The notes under the pieces are model-generated. The model made no database searches, was not told the origin of the DNA, and worked only from the letters and a program-made list of their open reading frames with translations. Position numbers and translations under genes: made by a program. Positions 1 through 10,122 of a stretch of DNA of 64,000 bases are shown piece after piece (position 1 is the first letter of the stretch; every line of letters starts with the position of its first letter). The DNA is from Sulfurimonas sp. HSL1-2 (lineage in GTDB: Bacteria; Campylobacterota; Campylobacteria; Campylobacterales; Sulfurimonadaceae): positions 1,671,573 to 1,735,572 of the forward strand of contig NZ_CP147914.1 in NCBI RefSeq assembly GCF_039645565.1, given 5' to 3'.

Positions 1-1409
<1,409 letters not shown>

Positions 1410-1413
<4 letters not shown>

Positions 1414-2156
1414 TGGAGATAAAAAACCTGCATGCCGCGATCGGCGGCAACACCATTCTCAAAGGCCTCAGCCTCACCCTTGAAAAGGGGAAAGTCCATG
1501 CCATCATGGGCCCCAACGGCGCGGGCAAGTCGACCCTCTCCAAAGCCGTCGTCGGCCATTACGACGTCGACGTCACGGAGGGGGAAGTCATTTACAACGG
1601 GCAGAATGTCCTTGAACTGGAACCGGAGGAGCGGGCCCTGGCAGGGATCTTCCTCAGTTTCCAGAACCCTGTCGAGATCCCCGGCGTCAACAACGCCTAT
1701 TTCCTGCGCACCGCCCTCAACGCCAAGGAGCGCCACGAGGGAAAACCCGAAACAAACGCGGCGCAGTTTCTGCGGCTGATGCGCACCCACGTCGAACAGC
1801 TGGGGATGAAGCCGGACATGATCTCGCGCAACCTCAACGAAGGCTTCTCCGGCGGCGAGAAAAAACGCAACGAGATCCTGCAGATGGAGATCCTGCAGCC
1901 CGACGTCATCCTCCTCGACGAGATCGACTCCGGCCTCGACATCGATGCGCTCAAAGCCGTTTCCGAGGGGATCAACCGGATGAAGAACGGGGAGCGCACC
2001 TTCCTCGTCATCACCCACTACAGCCGCATCCTCGACTATATCGACCCCGACTACATCCATGTCCTGCGAGACGGTAAAATCGTCAAAACGGGCGGCCCGG
2101 AACTGGTCAAGCGCCTCGAGGCCGAGGGCTACGGGGCCATCGCGGAGGATGCGTGA
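1410..2156 (+). CDS. sufC: SufC, ABC-type ATPase of Fe-S assembly complex
   Basis: SufC is the soluble ATPase that drives conformational change of SufB-SufD during cluster assembly. The 248-aa product has a Walker A GPNGAGKS near residue 38, the ABC signature region [15 protein letters not shown], the Walker [15 protein letters not shown], and the switch His in VITHYSR. The EIDSGLD variant is characteristic of SufC. There are two adjacent ATGs, at 1410 and 1413. The first overlaps the sufB stop as ATGA, which suggests translational coupling. It lies second in a run of five tightly linked genes. Length and motifs match the family with nothing odd. Confidence 0.97.
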
Positions 2157-3328
2157 TGGGTGCGCTGACCCTTGACCTCGTCCGGGAACAGGCCCAGGGG
2201 CCGCTGTTCGAACGGCTCTCGTCCCTCGGCCTTCCAGGCAACAAAACGGAGCAATACCGCCATTTTGCGATCAAACCCCTGCTCGCACGCGACTACACCC
2301 TAAAAACGGCGGCGGTGCACACGCCGAAAACCGGCGAACGCCTCGTCATCGAAAACGGGGTAGTCACCGAGATCCCGGCGGGGTGTTCGGTCTCCTACCG
2401 CTCCCCTTTCACGGCCGATCCGGACCACTACGACGCGCTCTATTTTCTTTCGCACCTGCTGGCGCCCGCCGTCATCGCGCTCGAGATTTCCGAGGATGCA
2501 GGTTTTGAGCTCCGGCATATCGTCAGCGACGCCCGGGCCCTGCTGCCCTACCGCCTCTCCGTCACCGTCACGCCCGGCAAACATGCGGAGCTCTTCGAGA
2601 CCTTCGAGGGAGAAGCAAGTGCGGAGAGCTTAGTGCTTTACGGCATTGACGCCGAGATCGGCGACGGTGCCGTCCTGCTGTGGATCCGTGACGAAAGCGG
2701 CACGGCGGAGGAGACAGCGCTTATCGGCACCCACCGCTTCCATGTCGGCGCAAACGGCAGCCTGGAGCTGAAGACCTTCGACTTCGGTACTGCCCAGGCC
2801 CTCCACCTCTACAAGATCGACCTGGAGAGCCATGCCCGCTGCGACGCCGGCCACCTGCTGATGGCATCGGGCACGGCGCGCCGGGGCAACGTCGTGCACA
2901 TCAACCATAACGCGCCCCATGCGACCTGCGTTCAGGAGGCGCGCAGCGTCCTGCGCGGCGCGGCCACCGGGATCTTCGACGGCCTCATCCGTGTCGACGC
3001 CAAGGCGCGCTACGCCGACGCCCGGCAGAACACCAAAGCCGTGCTGCTCTCCCCGCAGGCCTATATGTACGCCAAACCGCAGCTGGAGATCTACACCGAC
3101 GAACTCGAAGCGTCCCACGGGGCGACCATAGGCCAGCTCGATGAAGACGCGCTTTTCTACCTGCGTTCGCGGGGGATCGCGGAGGAGGAGGCGCGCCGCA
3201 TGCTCGTCCTCGCCTTCGCCGAGGCCCTGATCGACAGTGTCGGCGACAGCGCGTACGCCGAACGTATCCGTGCCGATTTCCAATCGGCATATTTTACGGC
3301 ACCCGCCGCTACAAAGGAGATACCATGA
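2156..3328 (+). CDS. sufD: SufD, Fe-S assembly complex subunit
   Basis: SufD pairs with SufB in the SufBC2D scaffold and is linked to iron acquisition. The product is 390 aa and shares the SufB/SufD C-terminal beta-helix and helical tail: ASHGATIGQLDEDALFYLRS at about 3109-3168 contains the conserved His and the LFYLRSRG element also seen in SufB. The ATG at 2156 sits directly after a GTG at 2153, and either could be used; both overlap the end of sufC. The N-terminal half is variable, as is usual for SufD. It is followed by a 4-bp overlap with sufE. Confidence 0.93.
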   Translation: MGALTLDLVREQAQGPLFERLSSLGLPGNKTEQYRHFAIKPLLARDYTLKTAAVHTPKTGERLVIENGVVTEIPAGCSVSYRSPFTADPDHYDALYFLSHLLAPAVIALEISEDAGFELRHIVSDARALLPYRLSVTVTPGKHAELFETFEGEASAESLVLYGIDAEIGDGAVLLWIRDESGTAEETALIGTHRFHVGANGSLELKTFDFGTAQALHLYKIDLESHARCDAGHLLMASGTARRGNVVHINHNAPHATCVQEARSVLRGAATGIFDGLIRVDAKARYADARQNTKAVLLSPQAYMYAKPQLEIYTDELEASHGATIGQLDEDALFYLRSRGIAEEEARRMLVLAFAEALIDSVGDSAYAERIRADFQSAYFTAPAATKEIP

Positions 3329-3741
3329 CGATGGATGAACAGGTTCAGCTCTACAAAGAGGACCTCGCCCTCCTCCCCGACAAAGACGCGAAGATGGAGT
3401 ACATCCTCGATTTCGGCAAGGAGGCGGGGAAGCTCGAGCCGCAGTACAAGACCGAGGAGAACATCATCAAGGGGTGTTCCTCCCTGGCTTGGCTGCACAA
3501 AGCCTATGACAAAGGGAAGATCCTCCTCGAGGCCGAAGGGGACTCCATCATCGCAAAAGGGATGCTCGTGATGCTTCTGGGCATCTTCCACGACCGGACC
3601 CCCGACGAGATCCTTGCTTTCGATCCGAACAAACTCAAAGAGATGGGAGTCATGGAGCTGCTCAGCCCCGTCCGTCAGCAGGGGCTCGAAGCCTTTTTGA
3701 ACGTCATTTACGGGTACGCCAAGGCCTGCAAGGAAGCCTGA
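3325..3741 (+). CDS. sufE: SufE, sulfur acceptor protein
   Basis: SufE accepts persulfide sulfur from the cysteine desulfurase SufS and passes it to SufB. The 138-aa product has the active-site Cys in IIKGCSSLAWL (about residue 49), in the expected position for the family, and the conserved GMLVMLLGI segment after it. ATG at 3325 overlaps the sufD stop, with AAAGGAG upstream at about 3312. No sufS is visible in the window; it may lie upstream of sufB. The next gene follows after 1 bp. Confidence 0.93.
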   Translation: MTMDEQVQLYKEDLALLPDKDAKMEYILDFGKEAGKLEPQYKTEENIIKGCSSLAWLHKAYDKGKILLEAEGDSIIAKGMLVMLLGIFHDRTPDEILAFDPNKLKEMGVMELLSPVRQQGLEAFLNVIYGYAKACKEA

Positions 3742-3742
3742 T

Positions 3743-4072
3743 ATGAAGTTCGACACCCTCAAAGAGAAGATCACCGAAAAGCTGCGCGGCATCTACGACC
3801 CGGAGATCCCCGTCAATATCTACGACCTAGGGCTCATCTACAGCATCGACTGCGCCAAAGAGAACGGCGGGGCGACCAGGTGCGTCGTGACGATGACCCT
3901 CACCTCCGCCACCTGCCCCGTTTCCGAGAGCCTGATCGACCAGGTCCGTAACATCGGCTACCTCATCGACGACGAACCCGACCTCGTCGTCGAAGCCAAC
4001 CTCGTCTTCGATCCCCCCTGGACGATGGAGAAGATGAGCGAGGAGGCGCGGCTGCAGCTGGGGATGCTGTAA
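3743..4072 (+). CDS. DUF59/MIP18-family Fe-S maturation protein (SufT/PaaD-like)
   Basis: This 109-aa protein of the DUF59 (MIP18) family is commonly encoded at the end of suf operons, where members act late in Fe-S insertion into target proteins. Seen in the sequence: LRGIYDPEIPVNIYDLGLIY near the N-terminus (the family hallmark DPE..vnIydLGLI) and MTLTSATCPVSESL with the conserved Cys. It starts 1 bp after the sufE stop, so it is surely co-transcribed. The symbol sufT is used for longer relatives, so none is assigned here. Confidence 0.9.
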   Translation: MKFDTLKEKITEKLRGIYDPEIPVNIYDLGLIYSIDCAKENGGATRCVVTMTLTSATCPVSESLIDQVRNIGYLIDDEPDLVVEANLVFDPPWTMEKMSEEARLQLGML

Positions 4073-4109
4073 GTCCGTTTCCAAGCGCACAAGTGCTACA
4101 CTATGCCTT

Positions 4110-4943
4110 ATGAATTCACCTGTTTTTCTGACCGATCTCGACCACACTTTTCTGCGTTCCGACCAGAGCGTCAGCCCCTTTTCGCGCGACGTCTGGAACC
4201 GCATCGCCCGCCACACGCCCCTCACCGTCGCCACGGCCCGCAGTTTTTCCAAGTCGCACGATTTCCTCAGCGCCCTGCATCTCGACGCGCCGATGATCCT
4301 GCTCGACGGCTCCATGGTCGTCCTCCCGGACAAAACCCTCATCGACATCAAAACCGTCGGCAAAGAGATCGGGGACGAACTGATCGAGGCGGGACGCCGC
4401 TTTGACAATATCGAGCCCTTCGTCATCGGCCTCACCGACCGCGACCTTAACGAAGCGTTCCGCTACCCCGAAAACGTCACGCCGATGCAGCGGCAGGTGC
4501 TGGAAAACTACAGAAAAGACCCCCGCCTGGAGCGGCTGGGGCGCATGGAAGCGATGGAGGAGACGCTAAAGATCGTCTATATGGCCGAAGAGGCACGCCT
4601 GCGGCCGCTCACGGAGCACTTCAAGAAACTTTTCGGTGATGCGCTGGAGTTCAAGCTCTCCCCGGAGAAGTATACGGGGGGCTACTACCTTACCATCCTG
4701 CACCCCCTCGGCGACAAGGCCCACGCCATGGCGAAGGTCGCCGAATACATGGAACACGACACCGCCGACTTCACCGTCTTCGGCGACAGCCTCAACGACC
4801 TGGGGATGTTCGAACTCGCCGGGACCGCCTGCGCCGTGCAGAATGCCCTGGACGAAGTGAAGGCCGCTGCGGACATCGTTCTGCCCCATACCAATGACGA
4901 GGATGCCGTCGCACGCTACCTCCAGGAGGCCGTCCATGCCTGA
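4110..4943 (+). CDS. HAD-superfamily (Cof/MPGP-like) sugar-phosphate phosphatase
   Basis: This is a 277-aa cytosolic haloacid-dehalogenase phosphatase of the subclass IIB type. All four HAD motifs are visible: motif I FLTDLDHTFL (Asp9 nucleophile, Asp11), motif II TVATAR, a Lys in the KLSPEKYTGG region as motif III, and motif IV VFGDSLNDLGMF. The cap lies between motifs II and III, as in sucrose-phosphate/mannosyl-3-phosphoglycerate phosphatases. The substrate cannot be read from the sequence. It is the first gene of an overlapping four-gene run with a sugar permease and a mutarotase-like gene, which points to a phosphosugar. The ATG at 4110 has no good ribosome binding site. Confidence 0.85.
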   Translation: MNSPVFLTDLDHTFLRSDQSVSPFSRDVWNRIARHTPLTVATARSFSKSHDFLSALHLDAPMILLDGSMVVLPDKTLIDIKTVGKEIGDELIEAGRRFDNIEPFVIGLTDRDLNEAFRYPENVTPMQRQVLENYRKDPRLERLGRMEAMEETLKIVYMAEEARLRPLTEHFKKLFGDALEFKLSPEKYTGGYYLTILHPLGDKAHAMAKVAEYMEHDTADFTVFGDSLNDLGMFELAGTACAVQNALDEVKAAADIVLPHTNDEDAVARYLQEAVHA

Positions 4944-6210
4944 CAAAGCTTCCGCCGCCCTGCCGATGGCCATCCTCGGCCTGCTTTTTTTCATCTTCGG
5001 ATTCGTCACCTGGCTCAACGGGTCGCTCATCCCCTTTCTCAAGGTCATCTGCGACCTCACCGCCTTCGAAGCGCTTCTGGTCACTTTCTCCTTCTACATC
5101 GCCTACACGGTGATGGCGCTTCCGATGGCGGCGGTACTGAAGTACACCGGCTACAAGCAGGGGATGGCCCTGGGGCTCGGCATCATGGCCGCCGGCGCCC
5201 TGCTCTTCATCCCCGCGGCCCAGAGTGCCGACTACCGCCTCTTCCTCGGCGGCCTCTTTACCCTGGGCGCGGGCCTTACTCTGCTGCAGACGGCCTCGAA
5301 CCCCTACATCGTCCATATCGGCCCCCTGGAGAGCGCCGCGGCGCGCATCAGCATCATGGGCCTCATCAACAAAGGCGCCGGGGTCCTTGCCCCGCTGCTC
5401 TTTACCGCGCTCATCTTCGCCGACCTCACCGCCCCCGTCTCTGCCGACGCGACGCCGGAAGTGAAAGCGGCCCTGGCGCAGAAACTCGTCTCCCCCTACC
5501 TCTCCATGGCGTCCGCCCTGGCGCTGCTGGCCGTCTTCGTCCGCCTCGCGCCGCTGCCGAAACTCCCGTTTGAAGCCGTCCCGGCCTCCCCGGATGATTC
5601 CGTCTGGCGCCATCCGCACCTCCTGCTCGGGGCCGTCACCCTCTTTTTCTATGTCGGCATCGAGGTGATCGCGGGTGACACCATCGGCCTCTACGGCCAG
5701 TCCCTCGGCATTGCTAACGCCACGGCGCTCACCGCCTACACGATGGTCTTTATGGTACTGGGTTACCTCATCGGCGTGACGACGATCCCCAGGTTCATCT
5801 CCCAGGAGAAGGCACTGCGCTACACTGCCGTGGCAGGGCTGCTCTTTACGGCCGGGATCCTCTGGAGCAGCGAACAGAGCCATACCCTCTCGTCGATCCT
5901 CTGGGGCTGGAGCGGCATCGCCACCCTGCCCGACAGCCTTGCCTTCGTCGCCCTTCTGGGGCTTGCCAACGCCCTTGTGTGGCCCGCCGTCTGGCCGCTG
6001 GCACTCCGGGACCTGGGTCCCCTGACCGCCAAAGGAAGCGCCCTGCTCATCATGGGCATCGCCGGGGGCGCCCTTCTGCCGCTGCTCTTCGGCCAGCTTG
6101 GGGAGATCGGCGGCACACTGCGTAACGGCTACGTGCTCGGCTTTGTCTGTTACGCCTTTATCTTCTACTATGCCATTACCGGACACAAGTCAAGGAGAAC
6201 CCATGCATAA
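4936..6210 (+). CDS. FucP/GluP-like MFS sugar transporter
   Basis: This 424-aa inner-membrane protein has about twelve hydrophobic segments. The N-terminal FFIFGFVTWLNGSLIPFLK is the signature region of the fucose/glucose/galactose:H+ symporter branch of the major facilitator superfamily, and TLLQTASNPYIVHIGP (about 5280) matches the conserved Q-x-x-x-NPYI segment of that branch. The start at 4936 follows AGGAGG at 4924 and overlaps the HAD gene by 8 bp. Downstream it overlaps the mutarotase gene by 8 bp. Role inferred: proton-coupled import of a hexose or related sugar, unusual for a presumed chemolithotroph. Confidence 0.85.
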   Translation: MPDKASAALPMAILGLLFFIFGFVTWLNGSLIPFLKVICDLTAFEALLVTFSFYIAYTVMALPMAAVLKYTGYKQGMALGLGIMAAGALLFIPAAQSADYRLFLGGLFTLGAGLTLLQTASNPYIVHIGPLESAAARISIMGLINKGAGVLAPLLFTALIFADLTAPVSADATPEVKAALAQKLVSPYLSMASALALLAVFVRLAPLPKLPFEAVPASPDDSVWRHPHLLLGAVTLFFYVGIEVIAGDTIGLYGQSLGIANATALTAYTMVFMVLGYLIGVTTIPRFISQEKALRYTAVAGLLFTAGILWSSEQSHTLSSILWGWSGIATLPDSLAFVALLGLANALVWPAVWPLALRDLGPLTAKGSALLIMGIAGGALLPLLFGQLGEIGGTLRNGYVLGFVCYAFIFYYAITGHKSRRTHA

Positions 6211-7063
6211 GATCGTCACCGCGGAAAACGGCCTGGAAATCATCGAGATCAGCAATTACGAAGCCACGGCGAAAATAGCCCTGCAGGGGGCGCACCTTTT
6301 CGAATACGCGCGGCACGGTCAGCCCGAACTGCTCTGGCTCAGCCCGACGGCCCGCTTCGAACCGGGACGGGCCATCCGCGGCGGCGTCCCCGTCTGCTGG
6401 CCCTGGTTCGGCATGGACCCCGACATCCCCGAGCGTCCCCAGCACGGCTTTGCCCGCAGCGTCCTGTGGCGCCTGGAGAGCGTGGAGGAGTCGGACGAGA
6501 CCGGTAGTACCATCGTCACCCTGATGCTCGATGACACAATGCTTGAGCAGCATGAGCGGCGCTGGTTTCCCTACCTTTTCGAGCTGACGATGCGCATCAC
6601 CATAGGCGAGCAGCTTGAGCTCGCCCTCACGACGAAGAACCTCGGCAGCGAACCCTTCGAGATCACCGAAGCGCTGCACACCTACTTCAACGTCGGCAGC
6701 ATCGCCGCCGTCAGTATCGTCGGGCTTGAGGGGATCACCTATGCCGACGCCCTGGACGGTTTCGCCCGCAAAGCCTCCAGCGCCCCCATCGGGATCACCC
6801 GCGAAACCGACCGCGTCTACCTCGATACGGAAGATACGGTGATCCTGCTCGACGAACGGCTGGGGCGCACCGTCATCGTCGGCAAAAGCGGCAGCAGCTC
6901 CACCGTCGTCTGGAACCCGTGGATCGACAAAGCCGCCCGCATGGAGGATTTCGCCGACGACGGTTACACCTCGATGGTCTGTATTGAAACCGCGAACGCC
7001 CTCTCCAACAGTGTCGTCATCGCGCCCGGCGACAGCCACACGATCACGCAGAGCGTCAAGTGA
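6203..7063 (+). CDS. D-hexose-6-phosphate mutarotase-like (YeaD family) aldose epimerase
   Basis: This 286-aa protein belongs to the galactose mutarotase-like fold. Visible hallmarks are PGRAIRGGVPVCWPWFG, HGFARSVLW (with the catalytic-type His) and EALHTYFNVG, in the order seen in YeaD-type hexose-6-phosphate epimerases. It probably interconverts alpha and beta anomers of a phosphorylated hexose. The chosen ATG follows AAGGAG at 6193; a longer in-frame extension into the permease gene is unlikely. It forms one unit with the phosphatase and transporter upstream, while the following FAH-family gene overlaps it by 4 bp. Confidence 0.87.
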   Translation: MHKIVTAENGLEIIEISNYEATAKIALQGAHLFEYARHGQPELLWLSPTARFEPGRAIRGGVPVCWPWFGMDPDIPERPQHGFARSVLWRLESVEESDETGSTIVTLMLDDTMLEQHERRWFPYLFELTMRITIGEQLELALTTKNLGSEPFEITEALHTYFNVGSIAAVSIVGLEGITYADALDGFARKASSAPIGITRETDRVYLDTEDTVILLDERLGRTVIVGKSGSSSTVVWNPWIDKAARMEDFADDGYTSMVCIETANALSNSVVIAPGDSHTITQSVK

Positions 7064-7671
7064 ATCAGATCGTTTTCGACGGCCGCGGGCTCTTGCCCTC
7101 CAAAGTCGTCTGCATCGGCCGCAACTACGTCGAACACATCGAGGAGCTCGGAAACGAGATCCCCGAACAGATGGTCGTCTTCAACAAACCGAACTCTGCC
7201 ATCACCGACACCCTCCGCTACGTCGAGCCGACCTGCCGCTTCGAGGGGGAGATCTGTTTTCTCATCGAAACGGGTGAGATCGCGGGAATAGGCTTCGGCC
7301 TCGACCTCACCAAAGCTTCTATCCAGAACCGTTTGAAAGAGAAGGGGCTGCCCTGGGAGCGGGCGAAGGGGTTTGACGGCTCGGCCGTTCTGAGCGACTT
7401 CGTCCCGTTCAACGGCCCGATGGATTCGCTCCGGATGACCCTGTACGTCGACGGCAAACTGCAGCAATACGCCGGCTACGGTCTTATGATGTACAAACCC
7501 TCAGTTATGCTCGAAGAGATCAAATCATTTATGACGCTGGAGGATGGTGACATCATTATGAGCGGCACGCCCAAAGGGGTCAGCACCTACGAAGCCGGGC
7601 AGACCTTTGTCGGGCGGGTCTACTCGGATGAAACCCTGCTTATTGAGCAAACGTGGGTTGTTCAGGGCTAG
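7060..7671 (+). CDS. Fumarylacetoacetate hydrolase (FAH) family protein
   Basis: This 203-aa protein belongs to the FAH/FAHD1 fold, whose members hydrolyse or decarboxylate 2-oxo acids such as oxaloacetate or acylpyruvates in the cytosol. It shows KVVCIGRNYVEHIEELG at the N-terminus, the metal-site region CRFEGEICFLIE, KGFDGSAVLSDFV, and the C-terminal GDIIMSGTPKGVS that is diagnostic of the family. The GTG start forms a GTGA overlap with the mutarotase stop. It is the last gene of the run; AT-rich sequence follows. The substrate is unknown. Confidence 0.88.
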   Translation: MNQIVFDGRGLLPSKVVCIGRNYVEHIEELGNEIPEQMVVFNKPNSAITDTLRYVEPTCRFEGEICFLIETGEIAGIGFGLDLTKASIQNRLKEKGLPWERAKGFDGSAVLSDFVPFNGPMDSLRMTLYVDGKLQQYAGYGLMMYKPSVMLEEIKSFMTLEDGDIIMSGTPKGVSTYEAGQTFVGRVYSDETLLIEQTWVVQG

Positions 7672-7738
7672 AAGAAAGACTACTTCCAACTGATTATGTA
7701 GGACGTAAGGTTATTCTGTCGCGCTTTCATCATCTTCT

Positions 7739-7900
7739 TCATTCTTCATTGATGATACTTTTTTTATGTCTATGATCAGCGATGATTACGAGAATGAATG
7801 CGAATGCAAAAAAAAGATTAATAGCAGCCCATATGGTATGCCCTGCATTATAAGCAGTATATAGCAAAAAGATTATTATGAAATACAGCACTACAATCAT
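7739..7900 (-). CDS. Small (53 aa) predicted two-segment membrane protein
   Basis: This short gene was found by reading the reverse strand of the 286-bp AT-rich gap. ATG at 7900 is preceded by an AGAGGGA-type ribosome binding site about 5 bases upstream, and TGA lies at 7741-7739. The 53 residues form a hydrophobic segment (MIVVLYFIIIFLLYTAY), a short GHTIW loop, a second hydrophobic segment, and a charged tail DHRHKKSIINEE. It lies 57 bp downstream of the DASS transporter on the same strand and could be co-transcribed. I recognise no family. The start, ribosome binding site and clean topology argue for a real gene; its small size and AT-rich codons leave doubt. Confidence 0.5.
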   Translation of the reverse strand: MIVVLYFIIIFLLYTAYNAGHTIWAAINLFFAFAFILVIIADHRHKKSIINEE

Positions 7901-7957
7901 GAAATCCCTCTCTTTTTTGAGTAATGATTTCCATCAAAAAAGCATCTCCCCTCTAGG

Positions 7958-9400
7958 TTAAAAAAACATAGACACCAGGTAGATCCACCCCAGGATCACA
8001 AGGGGTCCCAGCACCCCGGAGACGATCCCCATCATCCAGAAATCCCGGCTTTTCAGCGCCCCAGACGCGAAGACGATGGCGTTGGGCGGTGTCGAGACCG
8101 GCAGGGCCATCGCCAGCGAGGCACTGAGCGCAACGGTGACGACGGCCAGTACCGGGCTGCTGTTGCCGATGACGACGGCAACAGCAGCCACCAGCGGCAG
8201 CAGGATGTTCGCCGCGGCCGTATTGCTCATAAAGTTTGAGAGCAGCACGACGAGGTAGGCGAAGATCGGAACAAGCAGGAGCAGCGGCAGCGTCTGCTCG
8301 GCAAAGAGCGTCGCGATCCAGTCGTCCAGCCCGCTGCTGCTCACGGCGCTCCCCAGGGAGAGCCCCCCGATGATCAGGATGATGACATCCCAGTGCAGCG
8401 CCCGGATATCCTCCGCTTCCAGGATACCCAGCATCGTAAAGATGACGATGGGAAGGAAGGAGACGACCGTCGTCGGGATGTGGTGCAGCGGCCCCGTCAG
8501 CCAGAGCATTATTGTCAGTGAAAAGGTGAGGACGACGGCGCTCTTTTTCCAGCTGGGCACGCTCGGCACCGTCGCATGCACAATACTGGTGTCGTCGGTA
8601 TGGTCGACCCCGTGCAGCGGGCCGAGGTCGATCAGCGCTTCGTTGGAGGGGTAGCGTTTCAGCAGCAGGTAACGCAGTGAGATGACAAGCAGTACTGCCG
8701 GCGGAAGCGCCAGCATCATCCAGCCCACGAAGCTGGGGGCAGAGGTTCCCAGCAGCCCTACGGCGATGGCGTTGGGCGGCGTCCCGATGATGGTTCCCAT
8801 CCCCCCGATATTGGCGGCCATCGTGACCGCGAGCATCAGCCCCTTTTTGTAGGGGTTGTCCGGCCGCATCGTAGCGAGCATGGGAAAGAGGATCGAGACG
8901 ATCAGTGCGGCTGTCGCCGTATTGGAGATGAACATCGACATCGTAAAGGTCACCAGGATCATCCCGCTCATAATGTGCTCGGGACGGTTGCCGACCAGAA
9001 AAAGGACCCGCTTGGCGATCCAGATGTCCAGGCGGGTCTTCGACGCCGCGCTGGCCATGATGAACCCGGCCAGGAAGAGAAAAACGAGCGGGCTGGCCCA
9101 TGGCGAGAGGAACGATTCCCACTCCCCGCCGGGGATAAGGCCGAGCATCACTATTTCCAACGCGATAATAAGAAAGGAGACGGCAAAGGCGGGAATCGCC
9201 TCCGTCAGCCAGAGCCCGGCAGCGAAGATGAGAATGAAGAAGGTCGCCCGTCCTTCGCTGCCCAATCCTTCGTACTCGGGGAGGTAGGCCGCCAGAAGCG
9301 CCACGATCAGCGAGACAGCAAAGCGAATGAGGCGGTCAACCCGGTTCTCGACGCCCCCCAGGTTGGCGAACTTCCGAATGCCTTGCCGCGTGTCGATCAT
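7958..9400 (-). CDS. DASS/SLC13-family anion symporter
   Basis: This 480-aa inner-membrane protein of the divalent-anion:Na+ symporter family carries C4-dicarboxylates, citrate, sulfate or phosphate in known members. Two inverted-repeat SNT motifs bind Na+ and substrate: SNTATAALIVS and SNTAAANILL. Each is followed by a TPPNA element (IIGTPPNAIAVG and VSTPPNAIVFASG). About eleven hydrophobic stretches are visible. The ATG at 9400 has GGGGGAG upstream. Substrate cannot be decided; a dicarboxylate would fit a reductive-TCA organism. The gene precedes a small membrane ORF and follows murU by 25 bp on the same strand. Confidence 0.9.
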   Translation of the reverse strand: MIDTRQGIRKFANLGGVENRVDRLIRFAVSLIVALLAAYLPEYEGLGSEGRATFFILIFAAGLWLTEAIPAFAVSFLIIALEIVMLGLIPGGEWESFLSPWASPLVFLFLAGFIMASAASKTRLDIWIAKRVLFLVGNRPEHIMSGMILVTFTMSMFISNTATAALIVSILFPMLATMRPDNPYKKGLMLAVTMAANIGGMGTIIGTPPNAIAVGLLGTSAPSFVGWMMLALPPAVLLVISLRYLLLKRYPSNEALIDLGPLHGVDHTDDTSIVHATVPSVPSWKKSAVVLTFSLTIMLWLTGPLHHIPTTVVSFLPIVIFTMLGILEAEDIRALHWDVIILIIGGLSLGSAVSSSGLDDWIATLFAEQTLPLLLLVPIFAYLVVLLSNFMSNTAAANILLPLVAAVAVVIGNSSPVLAVVTVALSASLAMALPVSTPPNAIVFASGALKSRDFWMMGIVSGVLGPLVILGWIYLVSMFF

Positions 9401-9425
9401 CTTCTACTCCCCCTCATCGCCGCGT

Positions 9426-10091
9426 TCAGCCCTCTTCGTTCAGTTCGGCCAGCCGCTCCGGCGTCCCGATGTCGCGCCACTCTCCCTCGTAGAGTTCCGC
9501 CGAGACAAGGTTCCCGGCCATCTTCGTACAGTAGGTGATCTTCAGGGGCTTGTTGCCGTACGTCAGTCCCCAGAAGAATTTCGGCGCATAGTAGCCGATG
9601 CCCGAAAAGGTGAAGTTCTCCTCATCCTCGTCGCAGGCGGCGCGCCCCTCCTCGATGGCGAAGTCGCCTTCGGGGTTGTGCTCGGGGTTGGGCACGAGGA
9701 TAAGGTGCCCCAGCGATGCGGGCAGTTCGAACGACGTGTCGAAAGGGAAGTCCGTCCAGACGTCGCCGCTGATGATGAGAAACGTTTCGTCTCCCAGCAT
9801 CCCCAGCGCCTTGACGATGCCCCCTATCACGCCCAGAGGCTCCTCGTGCTGCTCATCGGAGTAGAAAATCTCCACCCCCCACTTTGACCCGTTGCCCAGC
9901 GCTTCGGGGATCATGTAGCCCAGGTAGGCGATGTTGATCACGATCCGTTTGAACCCCGCCGCCGCGAGGCGTTCGATGTGATGCACAATAAGCGGTTTGC
10001 CCCGGACTTCGAGCAGGGGCTTCGGGATCGTGTTCGTGAGCGGGCGCATCCGCTCGCCCTTGCCTGCCGCCAAAATCATCGCTGTATCCAT
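9426..10091 (-). CDS. murU: MurU-like N-acetylmuramate-1-phosphate uridylyltransferase
   Basis: This 221-aa nucleotidyltransferase has the N-terminal MILAAGKGERMRPLTNTIPKPLLEV signature spread over residues 5-29, with the GxGxRMRPLT and KPL elements, and a metal-binding SGDVWTD near residue 115. MurU converts MurNAc-1-phosphate and UTP to UDP-MurNAc, bypassing de novo synthesis. The motifs alone also fit hexose-1-phosphate nucleotidyltransferases; the call rests on its place directly downstream of the AmgK-like kinase and AnmK. Start ATG at 10091 has AAGGAG about 8 bases upstream and lies 31 bp after amgK. Confidence 0.85.
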   Translation of the reverse strand: MDTAMILAAGKGERMRPLTNTIPKPLLEVRGKPLIVHHIERLAAAGFKRIVINIAYLGYMIPEALGNGSKWGVEIFYSDEQHEEPLGVIGGIVKALGMLGDETFLIISGDVWTDFPFDTSFELPASLGHLILVPNPEHNPEGDFAIEEGRAACDEDEENFTFSGIGYYAPKFFWGLTYGNKPLKITYCTKMAGNLVSAELYEGEWRDIGTPERLAELNEEG

Positions 10092-10122
10092 TCATTTTCT
10101 CCTTTTTTTAGACGTATGGCTT

